Source of the DNA: Streptomyces aurantiacus
GTDB lineage: Bacteria > Actinomycetota > Actinomycetes > Streptomycetales > Streptomycetaceae
Reading direction: 5' to 3'
DNA length: 64,000 nt
Assembly (NCBI RefSeq): GCF_001418335.1
Contig: NZ_LIPP01000071.1
Coordinates: 10,104 to 74,103 of the forward strand
Positions 24,779 through 34,573 of the stretch are shown piece by piece. The notes below the pieces were generated by a model. It did no database searches. It saw nothing but the letters and a program-made list of their open reading frames with translations, and had not been told where the DNA came from. Position numbers and translations under genes: made by a program. How positions within the stretch are numbered: the first letter of the stretch is position 1; each line of letters starts with the position of its first letter.

Positions 24779-25912
24779 ATGCCTGCCTCGTTGAGTACCG
24801 CCAGAACCCGCGCCGCGTTGCGCGTGTCGGCGCGCGTTTCCGTCGAACTACTGCTGGTTCTGGTGATGACCGCGGTGGCCCTCTGGCTCCTCGGCCGGAT
24901 GTGGTCCGTGGTCTGGCCGCTCATAGTGGGTCTGCTCCTCACCACGCTGACCTGGCCCGTGGCCCGCTTCCTGCGCCGGCACGGGTGGCCTCCCGCGCTG
25001 GCCGCCGCCTCCGTGACCGTGCTCTTCCTCGCGGTCGCCGCGGCCGTGGTGGCGCTGATCGCGGTGCCGGTGGCCTCCCAGTCCGGCGAGTTGACCGAAG
25101 GGGTCGTGGACGGCATCCACAAGGTGCGCGACTGGGCTGCCGGTCCGCCGCTGAACATCGACGAGGACCAGGTCTCGGGCGCCCTGGACACAGCGGCCGA
25201 ACGCATCCAGAAGAGTGCCGGCAGTCTGGTCACCACGGTCCTCGCGGGCGTGAGCACGGTGGTCAACGGTGTGGTCACGGCCGTCCTGGCGGTCTTCCTG
25301 ATGTTCTTCTTCCTCAAGGACGGGCCGCGGTTCCTGCCGTGGCTCGCCCGTCAGCTGCCCGGCCGGCTCGCCACCGATGTGCCGATAGTGGCGGAGCGCA
25401 GCTGGAACACGCTGGGGTCGTTCGTACGTTCACAGGCGGCCGTCGGTCTGCTCGACGCCGTGTTCATCGGCGTCGGTCTGTGGGTCGTGGACGTGCCCCT
25501 GGTGCTCCCGCTGGCCGTGCTGACCTTCGTCTCCGCGTTCGTGCCGATCGTGGGCGCCCTGTTCGCCGGCTTCGTCGCGGTGCTCATCGCCCTGGTGTCG
25601 AACGGTTTGACGGACGCGCTGATCGTGCTGGCGATCATCATCGTCGTGCAGCAACTGGAGGGCAACGTCTTCCAGCCCATGATCCAGAGCCGCGGGCTCG
25701 GGCTGCACGCGGCGGTGATCCTGCTGGCGGTCACGCTGGGCGGCAGTCTGGCGGGCATCGTGGGCAGTCTGCTCGCCGTCCCGGTCGCGGCGCTGGTCGC
25801 GGTGTTCTGGAACTACCTGCGCGAGCAGCTCAGCGAGCCGCTCCAGGAGCCGGACACCGGCGAGCCGCCGGTCGGCGGCTCCGGCACCGCCGACGCCGTC
25901 GGTGCCTCCTGA
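24779..25912 (+). CDS. AI-2E family transporter
   Basis: A 377-residue polytopic membrane protein of the AI-2E/PerM family. Seven or eight membrane segments begin at LLLVLVMTAVALWLLGRMWS. The conserved FFLKDGPRFLPWL loop and the family block QQLEGNVFQPMIQSRGLGLH are present. Family members have been proposed as autoinducer-2 exporters or Na+/H+ antiporters, so the substrate here is undecided. The start at 24779 has TAAGGT six bases upstream and no ribosome binding site, consistent with a leaderless mRNA. Confidence 0.88.
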   Translation: MPASLSTARTRAALRVSARVSVELLLVLVMTAVALWLLGRMWSVVWPLIVGLLLTTLTWPVARFLRRHGWPPALAAASVTVLFLAVAAAVVALIAVPVASQSGELTEGVVDGIHKVRDWAAGPPLNIDEDQVSGALDTAAERIQKSAGSLVTTVLAGVSTVVNGVVTAVLAVFLMFFFLKDGPRFLPWLARQLPGRLATDVPIVAERSWNTLGSFVRSQAAVGLLDAVFIGVGLWVVDVPLVLPLAVLTFVSAFVPIVGALFAGFVAVLIALVSNGLTDALIVLAIIIVVQQLEGNVFQPMIQSRGLGLHAAVILLAVTLGGSLAGIVGSLLAVPVAALVAVFWNYLREQLSEPLQEPDTGEPPVGGSGTADAVGAS

Positions 25913-26069
25913 GCCGACTCCCGCCCCGGTGCGCCGTATTGTGCCGCTTTTTCACCTTGTTCGACTTATTCGACTCGTTCCACGCGGACGCGAGGTCTGC
26001 CCGTTCGGGCACCCTCCTGTGCCTTCGCGTCTCGTGATACCCGAAGGGCGGCACGCTAGCGTCGTGCTC

Positions 26070-26147
26070 GTGAGCACCATGACCCCCGCGAAACCACCGT
26101 CGGCCGTCTCCCTCGCCAGATGCGGTGCGCGAGGGGTCCGCCGGTGA
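26070..26147 (+). CDS. leaderless mini-ORF coupled to the M23 peptidase
   Basis: A 25-codon frame starts at GTG 26070, exactly seven bases after a -10-like TAGCGT (26057-26062), and ends at 26147. Its TGA overlaps the likely GTG start of the peptidase gene (GTGA). The peptide is basic at its end (ARCGARGVRR) and resembles no known protein. Position suggests a translated leader that couples ribosomes to the next gene rather than a functional peptide. Confidence 0.4.
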   Translation: MSTMTPAKPPSAVSLARCGARGVRR

Positions 26148-27334
26148 TCGACGACCGGTGGAACGAGGCGGGGGCAACCGGTCCTCGAACGGCCGAGGCG
26201 GGACCGATGGACACGGCTGGAACCGGGACAGGCCCGGCGCCGGTCGGCGAGAGCCGGGACGACGAACCGCCGAAAAAGAACGCGAAGAAGCGCGCCCGTC
26301 GCGGCCCGGGCCCGTTCACGCTGCTCGTCCTGCCCGGCCTGGTCGCCCTGATGGGAGTGGCCGGCTTTCTGGCCGCGACGGGCGGCCTGTCCTCCGCCTG
26401 GCCCCAGGGATCCTCCGACCCCGCCCCGACCGCCACGACCCGCGTCGACGCCGCGTACGTTCCCTGGCTCCGCAAGGCCGTCTCGGACTGCACGGTCATC
26501 AAGCCGTCGGTGCTGGCCGCCCAGATCGACCGGCGCTCCGGCTGGAGCAACGACGCCGGAGCGCTGTCGGGCGAGAAGGGCATCGCCGGGTTCACGGACG
26601 CCCAGTGGCGGACCTGGGGCAAGGACGCCGACGACAACGGGCGCTCCTCGCCCAGCGATCCGGCGGACGCCCTGATGGCGCTCGGACGGCAGGACTGCTC
26701 CCTCGCCAAGAAGGTGACCGACCTCAGAACCGAGGGAGTCGTCAACGGCGACCTGGTGAACCTCACCCTCGCCGCGTACGCGTCGGGTACGGACGCCGTG
26801 GTGAAGGCAGGACGCGTACCCACCGAGGCGGAGGCCTACATCAGCGAGGTCAAGTCGCTGTCCTCGCGCTACGGTTCGGTCGACCGGGAGGAGAGTTCCG
26901 GTGGCACCGTGAACCAGGCACCGGGCGCAGTACTGGCCGCCCCCGTGGCCAACCCCGTCGTCAGTTCCCCGTACGGATCGCGCGAGCACCCCCTGACCGG
27001 GGTGACGAAGCTCCACACCGGGGTCGACTTCGCCTCGCCCCAGGGGTCCCAGGTCTCCGCCGCGATGAAGGGCCAGGTCACGTTCGCGGCGATGACCAAG
27101 GCGTACGGCAACCGCGTGGTGATCGACCACGGCAGCATCGACGGCAAACGGCTGCAGACGACGTACAGCCATCTGTTGTCCCTCCAGGTCACCGTCGGTC
27201 AGGCGGTGGACGTCGGGACGCCGGTCGGACTGGTCGGCTCCACCGGTCTGTCCACCGGCCCCCACCTGCACTTCGAGGTGATTTTCGACGGCTACTACGC
27301 CGACCCGATGCCGTGGCTCAACCCCAGTACGTGA
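26144..27334 (+). CDS. membrane-anchored M23 family metallopeptidase
   Basis: A 396-residue cell-wall hydrolase. A basic cytoplasmic tail (KKNAKKRARRG) precedes one membrane helix at about residues 57-80. A lysozyme-like helical domain follows (VLAAQIDRRSGWSNDAGALS), then a C-terminal LytM/M23 endopeptidase domain with the zinc motif HTGVDF and HLHFEV. It probably cleaves peptidoglycan crosslinks outside the membrane. GTG 26144 is favoured because AGGGG lies seven bases upstream and overlaps the mini-ORF stop; ATG 26207 is an alternative. The combination of lysozyme-like and LytM domains is common in actinobacterial wall-remodelling enzymes. Confidence 0.85.
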   Translation: MIDDRWNEAGATGPRTAEAGPMDTAGTGTGPAPVGESRDDEPPKKNAKKRARRGPGPFTLLVLPGLVALMGVAGFLAATGGLSSAWPQGSSDPAPTATTRVDAAYVPWLRKAVSDCTVIKPSVLAAQIDRRSGWSNDAGALSGEKGIAGFTDAQWRTWGKDADDNGRSSPSDPADALMALGRQDCSLAKKVTDLRTEGVVNGDLVNLTLAAYASGTDAVVKAGRVPTEAEAYISEVKSLSSRYGSVDREESSGGTVNQAPGAVLAAPVANPVVSSPYGSREHPLTGVTKLHTGVDFASPQGSQVSAAMKGQVTFAAMTKAYGNRVVIDHGSIDGKRLQTTYSHLLSLQVTVGQAVDVGTPVGLVGSTGLSTGPHLHFEVIFDGYYADPMPWLNPST

Positions 27335-27344
27335 GCCGCGTGGT

Positions 27345-27770
27345 TCAGACGTCGAAGCGGCGGCGGGACTCCTCGATGTGACCGATGTACTGGTGCGTCC
27401 AGTCACACATTCCGTCGACCGTCTTCTTCAGGGCCCGGCCCGGCCCGGTGAGGGTGTATTCGACCCGCGGCGGCACGGTGGGGTACACGTCCCGCTCGAC
27501 CAGACCGTTGCGCTCCAGCATGCGCAGGTTCTGGGTGAGCATCTTGTGGCTGATGCCCTCGATCTCGTTGCGCAACTCGCTGAAGCGCAGGGTGCGTTCA
27601 CCCAGGATCTCGATGATCAGCAGGGCCCACTTGTTGGCGATGTCCGAGAAGAGTTCCCGCGCGAGTGAGTCCGCGCGGGTCAGGTCGGCCTCGTCGACGC
27701 CGTCGATGCTGTCGATGTCGTCGGCTTCGTCGGCTTCGTCGGCCGAATTCCTGAGCTGCTTGGTCACCAT
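27345..27770 (-). CDS. HxlR family transcriptional regulator
   Basis: A 141-residue winged-helix regulator. The HxlR core runs from about residue 38 (LFSDIANKWALLIIEILGER) through SHKMLTQNLRMLERNGLVER and the wing VEYTLTGPGRALKK. The first 30 residues are an acidic repeat (DEADEADDIDSIDGVDEAD) encoded by short tandem DNA units and lie outside the normal domain. It is divergent from the RidA-family gene, its probable target. HxlR proteins often sense electrophiles or oxidants, but no reactive cysteine stands out in the core. Confidence 0.9.
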   Translation of the reverse strand: MVTKQLRNSADEADEADDIDSIDGVDEADLTRADSLARELFSDIANKWALLIIEILGERTLRFSELRNEIEGISHKMLTQNLRMLERNGLVERDVYPTVPPRVEYTLTGPGRALKKTVDGMCDWTHQYIGHIEESRRRFDV

Positions 27771-27782
27771 GAGGTTCCCCAG

Positions 27783-27839
27783 TCACTGAAAAGTGCGTTC
27801 TTCCATGTCAGCGGTCACTCTCCTACGGTTCTTCAGTAA
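27783..27839. promoter_or_regulatory. inverted TYACTGAA motifs in the HxlR/RidA promoter region
   Basis: TCACTGAAAA at 27783-27792 is matched on the opposite strand by TTACTGAAGAA at 27829-27839. They flank the divergent promoter region and could be regulator half-sites. Evidence is positional only. Confidence 0.3.
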
Positions 27840-27912
27840 CCACAAGAGAGCGAGTGCGCCCCGGTTCCGCGGAAGCGGGCCGACGGACTCGTACGAGAAG
27901 GAGGCGGGCGGC

Positions 27913-28320
27913 ATGGCCATCACCCTGGTGAACCCCGAGGGACTGCCGGAGATCGATGTGTACCGGCAGGTGTCGATCGCGACCGGGTCACGGCTCGTGT
28001 TCATCGCCGGGCAGGTGTCCTGGGACGCCGACGGAGTCACGGTCGGCGCGGGCGACCTCGCCGCTCAGGCGGAGCGGGCCTACCTCAACGTCGGCACCGC
28101 CCTGGCCGAGGTCGGCGGGTCCTTCGACGACGTGGCGAAGCTGACCCTCTACGTCGTCGACTGGACCCCCGACAAGATGCCCGCGCTCCTGGAGGGCATC
28201 GCCCGGGCCGCCGCGAAGCTGGGCATCACACCCATGGCGCCGGGCACCCTGATCGGCGTGGCGGCACTGGACGTACCCGACCACCTGGTCGAGGTCGAGG
28301 CCACCGCGGTCCTCGACTGA
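27913..28320 (+). CDS. RidA family (YjgF/Rid) protein
   Basis: A 135-residue Rid protein, a family that hydrolyses reactive enamines/imines released by PLP enzymes or has related deaminase roles. Core motifs are LVFIAGQVSWDADG, the Leu/Tyr-rich LTLYVVDWTPDKM, and the family C-terminus VAALDVPDHLVEVEATAVLD. The usual Arg of the active-site block IEIEAIA is not evident (VEVEATA), so it may belong to a RidA-like subgroup rather than RidA itself. The ATG at 27913 has GGAGG nine bases upstream; earlier in-frame starts are rejected. Confidence 0.88.
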   Translation: MAITLVNPEGLPEIDVYRQVSIATGSRLVFIAGQVSWDADGVTVGAGDLAAQAERAYLNVGTALAEVGGSFDDVAKLTLYVVDWTPDKMPALLEGIARAAAKLGITPMAPGTLIGVAALDVPDHLVEVEATAVLD

Positions 28321-28364
28321 ACCAGAAACCGGGGTCTTCGGTACATGACCACTGAACCAGCTTT

Positions 28365-29852
<1,488 letters not shown>

Positions 29853-29884
29853 CCGATCAGGTCCAGCCGCCGGGGACCCAACTC

Positions 29885-29929
29885 CGGATGGGCGGGTCCG
29901 GCGCCGAAAGCGCCGGGCCCGCCCATCCG
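29885..29929 (+). terminator. terminator of argG
   Basis: A 20-bp stem (CGGATGGGCGGGTCCGGCGC with its near-exact reverse complement, one T-G wobble) closes a five-base loop CGAAA. It lies 33 bases after the argG stop and may serve the convergent AlkZ-like gene as well. Confidence 0.85.
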
Positions 29930-29974
29930 TTCGTCACGTTCGCCACGTTCGCCACGTTCGCCATGTTCGTCAGA
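29930..29974. repeat. five tandem copies of a 9-bp unit TTCGYCAYG
   Basis: TTCGTCACG, TTCGCCACG (twice), TTCGCCATG and TTCGTCAGA follow one another directly after the argG terminator and run into the stop codon of the convergent gene. Copy number is likely to vary between strains. Confidence 0.75.
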
Positions 29975-31079
29975 GGGGCGAGACGATCTGAACGTGGTCG
30001 CTGTCCTTGTCGGAGAGGAATGAGGCCACCGCGCGTCCCTCCTCGGCCACGGCCGTACGGTCGGCCGGGGAGAAACCGCCCAGCGGCGTGACGGTCACGG
30101 TGCCGTCCTTGCCGGCGGTCCAGGTCGCCGCGACCCGGCCGTCGACCAGGACGACCCGCTCGCCGGCGACCGACAGACCGCGGTGGGCGTCGTCGATGAT
30201 CCGGCCGCGGTCGTGGTAGCCGAGGATCGCGTTGTCGAACGCCGGCAGGAAGCGCACCGGGGCTGGTGTGTCCGGGTCGGGGCGCGGCGCTTCGGGCAGG
30301 TCGAGCAGCACCCGGCCCCGCTCGTCACGGAAGGCGATGAGCTCCTCGCGTACCGCGCTGATCGCGGCCGGCAGACCCGCGAGGCCGCACCAGGCACGCA
30401 GGTCGGCCGACGCGGCGGGACCGAACGCGGCCAGATAGCGCCGGACCAGGGCCTGGCCCACAGGGTCGGAGCCGTCCGGGTCCGCCGGGTCGACCTCACG
30501 CCCCAGCCAGGAGGAGAGCATGACGTTGCGTACTCCCCCTCTGGTACGCCAGAGCCCGCGCGGTGGGAGCTGCGCCATCGGGACGAGGGCGGCGATCAGC
30601 ATCTCGCCGAGTGGCCGCGGTCCCGGGTCCGGCCATCGCCCGGCGACCGCCCGCGCGAGCTCGGTCATCGAACGGGGCTCGCCGTCGGCCATGACCGTCC
30701 GGCCCGCCGCGGCGAGTTCGTCCAGGTCCACCCCGGCGAGTTCGCGGCGGTAGGTCCCCAGCACCCGTTGCCGCAGCATCGCGGTGTGGCGGCCCCGCCA
30801 CGCCAGGGCGTCGTCGGCGGTGACCAGGTGGACGGTGCGGCGCATGAGGTGGGTCCGCACCACACTCCGCCCGGTCAGCAGGTCCGACAGCGCCGACGGG
30901 TCGAACGCGCGCAGCCGGGACCAGAGCCCGACGAACGGTTCCTGCGGTTCCTGCGCCTGCAGCCCGCCGAGGTGCGCGACGGCGTCCAGAACCGGTACGT
31001 CGGCACGGTCGAGCAGCAACTGCCGGGCCAGGGTCGCGCGGTTGAGCGCCCGGGCGTCGAGAACGGTCAGTGCGCTCAC
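29970..31079 (-). CDS. winged-helix DNA-binding protein, AlkZ/YcaQ-like DNA glycosylase family
   Basis: A 369-residue HTH_42 protein. The N-terminal GGLQAQEPQEPFVGLWSRLR holds the QxQ motif that in AlkZ/YcaQ proteins is needed to unhook DNA interstrand crosslinks. Winged-helix repeats follow, and the C-terminal FLPAFDNAILGYHDRGRIID block is typical of the family. A role in repairing or resisting DNA alkylation is likely, but many paralogues exist with unknown substrates. The GTG start at 31079 is the first plausible one. It converges with argG. Confidence 0.82.
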   Translation of the reverse strand: MSALTVLDARALNRATLARQLLLDRADVPVLDAVAHLGGLQAQEPQEPFVGLWSRLRAFDPSALSDLLTGRSVVRTHLMRRTVHLVTADDALAWRGRHTAMLRQRVLGTYRRELAGVDLDELAAAGRTVMADGEPRSMTELARAVAGRWPDPGPRPLGEMLIAALVPMAQLPPRGLWRTRGGVRNVMLSSWLGREVDPADPDGSDPVGQALVRRYLAAFGPAASADLRAWCGLAGLPAAISAVREELIAFRDERGRVLLDLPEAPRPDPDTPAPVRFLPAFDNAILGYHDRGRIIDDAHRGLSVAGERVVLVDGRVAATWTAGKDGTVTVTPLGGFSPADRTAVAEEGRAVASFLSDKDSDHVQIVSPL

Positions 31080-31271
31080 CGCTCGGGGCGATTTCCGACC
31101 GGCGAGCGACTCGCGGTGGTTGTCATGGCGGTCACGGTGTGGGAGCCCTTCCGATCGGTGTCAGTGCCGGTGTCGATGCGGGTGTTGTCGGCGTGGGTGT
31201 TGTCGGGCACAGGGTGACGCTCTCAGGGAAAGCGGTCAGGGTGTGTCCGCTTCTCAGGGCACCATGGAGCC

Positions 31272-32354
31272 ATGCCGAAGACATCAGCTCGACTGCTGTC
31301 CCTGCTCTCGCTGCTCCAGGCGCGCCGGGACTGGCCCGGAGCACTGTTGGCCGAGCGGTTGGACATCAGTCAGCGCACCGTGCGCCGTGACGTCGACCGC
31401 CTGCGCGAACTCGGTTATCCCATCGTGGCGTTCAAGGGGCCCGACGGCGGCTACCGCCTCGACGCGGGTACGCAGTTGCCGCCGCTGCTGTTCGACGACG
31501 AGCAGGCGGTCGCCCTCGCCGTCGCGCTCCAGATCGCCACCACCACCGGCGCCGACATCGGGGAGGCCGCGGTGCGCGCGCTGACCACCGTGCGGCAGGT
31601 CATGCCCGCGCGACTGCGCCACCGGATCGACACCCTTCAGGTCACCGCCGTCCAGCGGCCGGGGCCGCGACCGGAGCCCCGGCTCGACAGCAGTGTGCTC
31701 CTGGCGCTCAGCGGCGCCGTCCACGCCCGCGAGGTGCTGCGCTTCGACTACGCCGCGGCCTCCCCATCGCGAACGGGAACGGGGTCGGGGTCGGGGGCGG
31801 GGTCGGGCGACGACGCCCCTTCCATGACACCACCGCGCAAGGTCCAGCCCCACCACCTCATCACGTGGGGCAGGCGCTGGTATCTCGTCGCCTGGGACCT
31901 GGACCGCGAGGACTGGCGCACCTTCCGAGCCGACCGGATCACCCCGCGCACTCCGACAGGCCCCCGCTTCACCCCGCGTGAACTGCCCGGAGGTGATGTG
32001 GCGGCTTTCGTGGCCGCCAGGTTCCGGGGCGCCGACGGCTCAGGCAGCTCCGAGGCCTCCGCGTACTTCGGCGACTGGCCCTGCCGCGGCGAGGTGATCC
32101 TCGGCCTGCCGGCCTCCGCCGTGGCCCCTTTCGCGCAGGACGCGGTCGTCGAGGAACTCGGCCCCGACCGTTGCCGGCTCACTCTGGGCTCGTGGTCGTG
32201 GGTCGGCATGGCCGCCGGCATCGGCAGATTCGACACCGCCATCGAGGTCGTCGGCCCGGCGGAGCTGAAGGACGCGTGCGCACAGCTGGCCGGCCGCTAC
32301 GCGGACGCCGCAGCCGGCCGACCCGCGGCGCCCACGAAACTTACGGACTGGTGA
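31272..32354 (+). CDS. WYL domain helix-turn-helix transcriptional regulator
   Basis: A 360-residue regulator with an N-terminal DeoR-like winged helix (LLSLLQARRDWPGALLAERL then DISQRTVRRDVDRL), a middle WYL ligand-sensing domain with HHLITWGRRWYLVAWDLDRE, and a C-terminal WCX-type extension. A Gly/Ser-rich insert (RTGTGSGSGAGSGDD) interrupts the region just before the WYL core and is probably a flexible linker of variable length. WYL domains sense nucleic acids or nucleotides in the cases studied. It is divergent from the AlkZ-like gene across 192 bp, so joint control of a DNA-damage response is possible. Confidence 0.9.
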   Translation: MPKTSARLLSLLSLLQARRDWPGALLAERLDISQRTVRRDVDRLRELGYPIVAFKGPDGGYRLDAGTQLPPLLFDDEQAVALAVALQIATTTGADIGEAAVRALTTVRQVMPARLRHRIDTLQVTAVQRPGPRPEPRLDSSVLLALSGAVHAREVLRFDYAAASPSRTGTGSGSGAGSGDDAPSMTPPRKVQPHHLITWGRRWYLVAWDLDREDWRTFRADRITPRTPTGPRFTPRELPGGDVAAFVAARFRGADGSGSSEASAYFGDWPCRGEVILGLPASAVAPFAQDAVVEELGPDRCRLTLGSWSWVGMAAGIGRFDTAIEVVGPAELKDACAQLAGRYADAAAGRPAAPTKLTDW

Positions 32355-32408
32355 CATGGCACGCCCGACCCTGCGGCGGGGCCCGGGACCGGGCCTAGGG
32401 TTCGGCAC

Positions 32409-33410
32409 ATGCGTGTACTGGTCACCGGCGGTGCCGGGTTCATCGGGTCCCATGTCGTCGAGGCGTTGCGAGCGGGCGGTCACGAGCCCGTGGTGTTCGA
32501 CGTACGAGAAGAAGCGGGCCAGGACGTCCGCGATCGCGGCGCCGTGTCACCGGCCCTCGCCGGTGTCGACGCGGTCTGCCACCAGGCGGCGATGGTCGGT
32601 CTGGGCAACGGAGTCACCGACGCGGCGGACTACGTCTCGCACAACGACCTCGGTACCGCCGTGCTGCTCGCGGCGATGGCCGAGGCAGGGGTGCGGCGGC
32701 TCGTCCTCGCCGGGTCGATGGTGGTGTACGGGGAGGGCCGGTACTCCTGCGCGCGGCACGGTGTGGTGCGGCCCGGGCCACGGTCCGCCGCCGATCTGAC
32801 AGCGGGGCGGTTCGAGCCGCGGTGCCCGTCCTGCGGCGCGGATCTGGTGCCCGAGCTGGTCGGAGAGGACGCTCCGGCCGACCCGCGCAACGTGTACGCG
32901 ACGACCAAACTCGCACAGGAACACCTGGCCGCCGCGTGGGCACGGTCGACGGACGGTACGGCCGTGTCGTTGCGGTACCACAACGTCTACGGGCCCGGGA
33001 TGCCGCGCGACACCCCGTACGCCGGTGTGGCGTCCTTCTTCCGTTCCGCGCTCGCCCGCGGTGCGGCTCCCCGGGTCTTCGAGGACGGCGGTCAGCGGCG
33101 GGACTTCGTCCACGTACGGGACGTGGCGGCGGCCAACGTGGCGGCGCTGGAGGCGGACACGGCGGGCGGCGGGCTGACGGCGTACAACGCCGGGAGCGGG
33201 GAGCCGCACACGGTCGGCGAGATGGCGCGGGCGCTGGCCACCGCGCACGGCGGTCCTGACCCCGTGGTGACCGGCGAGTTCCGCCTGGGGGACGTACGCC
33301 ATATCACCGCGGACTCGTCCCGGCTGCGGAACGAGCTGGGCTGGAAGCCCGAGGTCGGGTTCGAGGAGGGCATGCGGGAGTTCGCGGCGGCGCGGCTGCG
33401 CGGCGAGTGA
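32409..33410 (+). CDS. NAD-dependent sugar epimerase, dTDP-rhamnose 4-epimerase-like
   Basis: A 333-residue extended SDR. The NAD motif TGGAGFIGSH is at residues 6-15, the catalytic YxxxK is in NVYATTKLAQEHL, and LRYHNVYGPGMPRDTPYAG follows. A cysteine-bearing insertion (RYSCARHG ... RCPSCGADL, residues about 113-145) looks like a zinc ribbon and is characteristic of the dTDP-L-rhamnose 4-epimerase/WbiB-like subgroup. It probably makes a nucleotide sugar for surface glycans, in line with the glycosyltransferase genes 2-7 kb downstream. TAGGGT seven bases before the ATG indicates a leaderless transcript. Confidence 0.85.
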   Translation: MRVLVTGGAGFIGSHVVEALRAGGHEPVVFDVREEAGQDVRDRGAVSPALAGVDAVCHQAAMVGLGNGVTDAADYVSHNDLGTAVLLAAMAEAGVRRLVLAGSMVVYGEGRYSCARHGVVRPGPRSAADLTAGRFEPRCPSCGADLVPELVGEDAPADPRNVYATTKLAQEHLAAAWARSTDGTAVSLRYHNVYGPGMPRDTPYAGVASFFRSALARGAAPRVFEDGGQRRDFVHVRDVAAANVAALEADTAGGGLTAYNAGSGEPHTVGEMARALATAHGGPDPVVTGEFRLGDVRHITADSSRLRNELGWKPEVGFEEGMREFAAARLRGE

Positions 33411-33460
33411 GCCCGCACAGCAGCAAGTGACCGCCGCAAGCGGTGAGTTGGGGACCCTCG

Positions 33461-34573
33461 TCAGACGCGGGCCGCCGGCAGGGTCACCTCGAAGCGGCAG
33501 CCGCCGGCGATGTTGTGCACGGTGGCGCGTCCCTGGTGGGCCTCGACGATGCCCTGGACGATGGCGAGCCCCAGGCCGGCCCCGGCCGGCGGCGTCCGCG
33601 CGTCGGAGCCTCGCCAGCCCGTGTCGAAGACGCGCGGCAGGTCCTGTTCGGGAATGCCGCCGCAGCCGTCGGTGACGGACAGGACGACACCGTCGCCCGA
33701 GCGTTCGGCGGACACCGCGACCGTGCCGTCGGCCGGGGTCCGCCGGATCGCGTTGACCAGGAGGTTGCCCAGTACCCGGCTCATCTCCTTGCCGTCCACC
33801 TCGACCGGCACCGGCTCGACGAGGTCGCCCACAAGCCGTACGCCGTGCTGGCGGGCGAGCGGGTCCGCGCCGGCGAGGGCGTCGCCGACCAGGTCGTACA
33901 GCGACATGCGGGACAGGGACAGCGCGAGCGCCCCGGCGTGGATGCGGGAGAGTTCGAAGAGGTCGCCCACCATGTCGTTGAGGTGGTCGACCTCGGTACG
34001 GATCTGGCGCAGATAGCGCTGCGGGTCGGTGGCCACGCCGTCCTCCAGGGCCTCCGACATCGCGCGGAGCCCGGCGAGCGGGGTACGCAGGTCGTGCGAG
34101 ATCCAGGCGACGAGTTCGCGCCGGGAGGACTCCAGGGCGCGCTCACGCATCCGGGACTCGGCGAGTCTGGCGCTGGTGGCCGCCAGTTCGCGGCTGACCG
34201 CGGCGAGTTCGGCGGTCGCGGGGGCGTCGGGGGCGGTGAAGTCGCCGCCGTCGCCGAAGGACCGGGCGGCCACGGCGAGTTCGTGGCTGCGGGCGACGAC
34301 CCACCGGCCGAGCAGCAGCGCGGTGATCATGGAGACGACGGCCGCCATGGCGACGACCGTGGTGACGACGCTCAGGTCGTGCGCGGACAGGAACATCGCC
34401 TGCGCCACGGCGAGCGTCCCGGCGAACATCGCGGTCACCGCCACGGCGACCACCACGGCGAGCGACACGGTGAGCGAACGGTGCCGGGTCAGGCGCAGCA
34501 CACCCGCTCCGGCCAACCCTGCCGCCGCGGCGCCGGCGAAGGCGTACAGGGCGATGAGTGTCATGTCATTCAC
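33461..34573 (-). CDS. two-component sensor histidine kinase
   Basis: A 370-residue membrane kinase. Two or three hydrophobic segments fill residues 1-95 with little extracellular domain. A HAMP-like linker precedes the phosphoacceptor box AWISHDLRTPLAGLRAM, and the ATPase domain holds LLVNAIRR (N box), DGCGGIPEQ (G1) and GAGLGLAIV (G2). The GTG start at 34573 overlaps the response regulator stop by eight bases; ATG at 34564 is an alternative. Lack of a sensor ectodomain suggests it senses membrane stress or a partner. It probably controls the neighbouring cell-surface genes. Confidence 0.92.
   Translation of the reverse strand: MNDMTLIALYAFAGAAAAGLAGAGVLRLTRHRSLTVSLAVVVAVAVTAMFAGTLAVAQAMFLSAHDLSVVTTVVAMAAVVSMITALLLGRWVVARSHELAVAARSFGDGGDFTAPDAPATAELAAVSRELAATSARLAESRMRERALESSRRELVAWISHDLRTPLAGLRAMSEALEDGVATDPQRYLRQIRTEVDHLNDMVGDLFELSRIHAGALALSLSRMSLYDLVGDALAGADPLARQHGVRLVGDLVEPVPVEVDGKEMSRVLGNLLVNAIRRTPADGTVAVSAERSGDGVVLSVTDGCGGIPEQDLPRVFDTGWRGSDARTPPAGAGLGLAIVQGIVEAHQGRATVHNIAGGCRFEVTLPAARV

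Noticed and set aside
29930..29974. Short repeats resembling a tiny CRISPR-like array
   Set aside because: The units are nine bases and contiguous with no spacers, and no cas gene is present. Simple tandem repeat.
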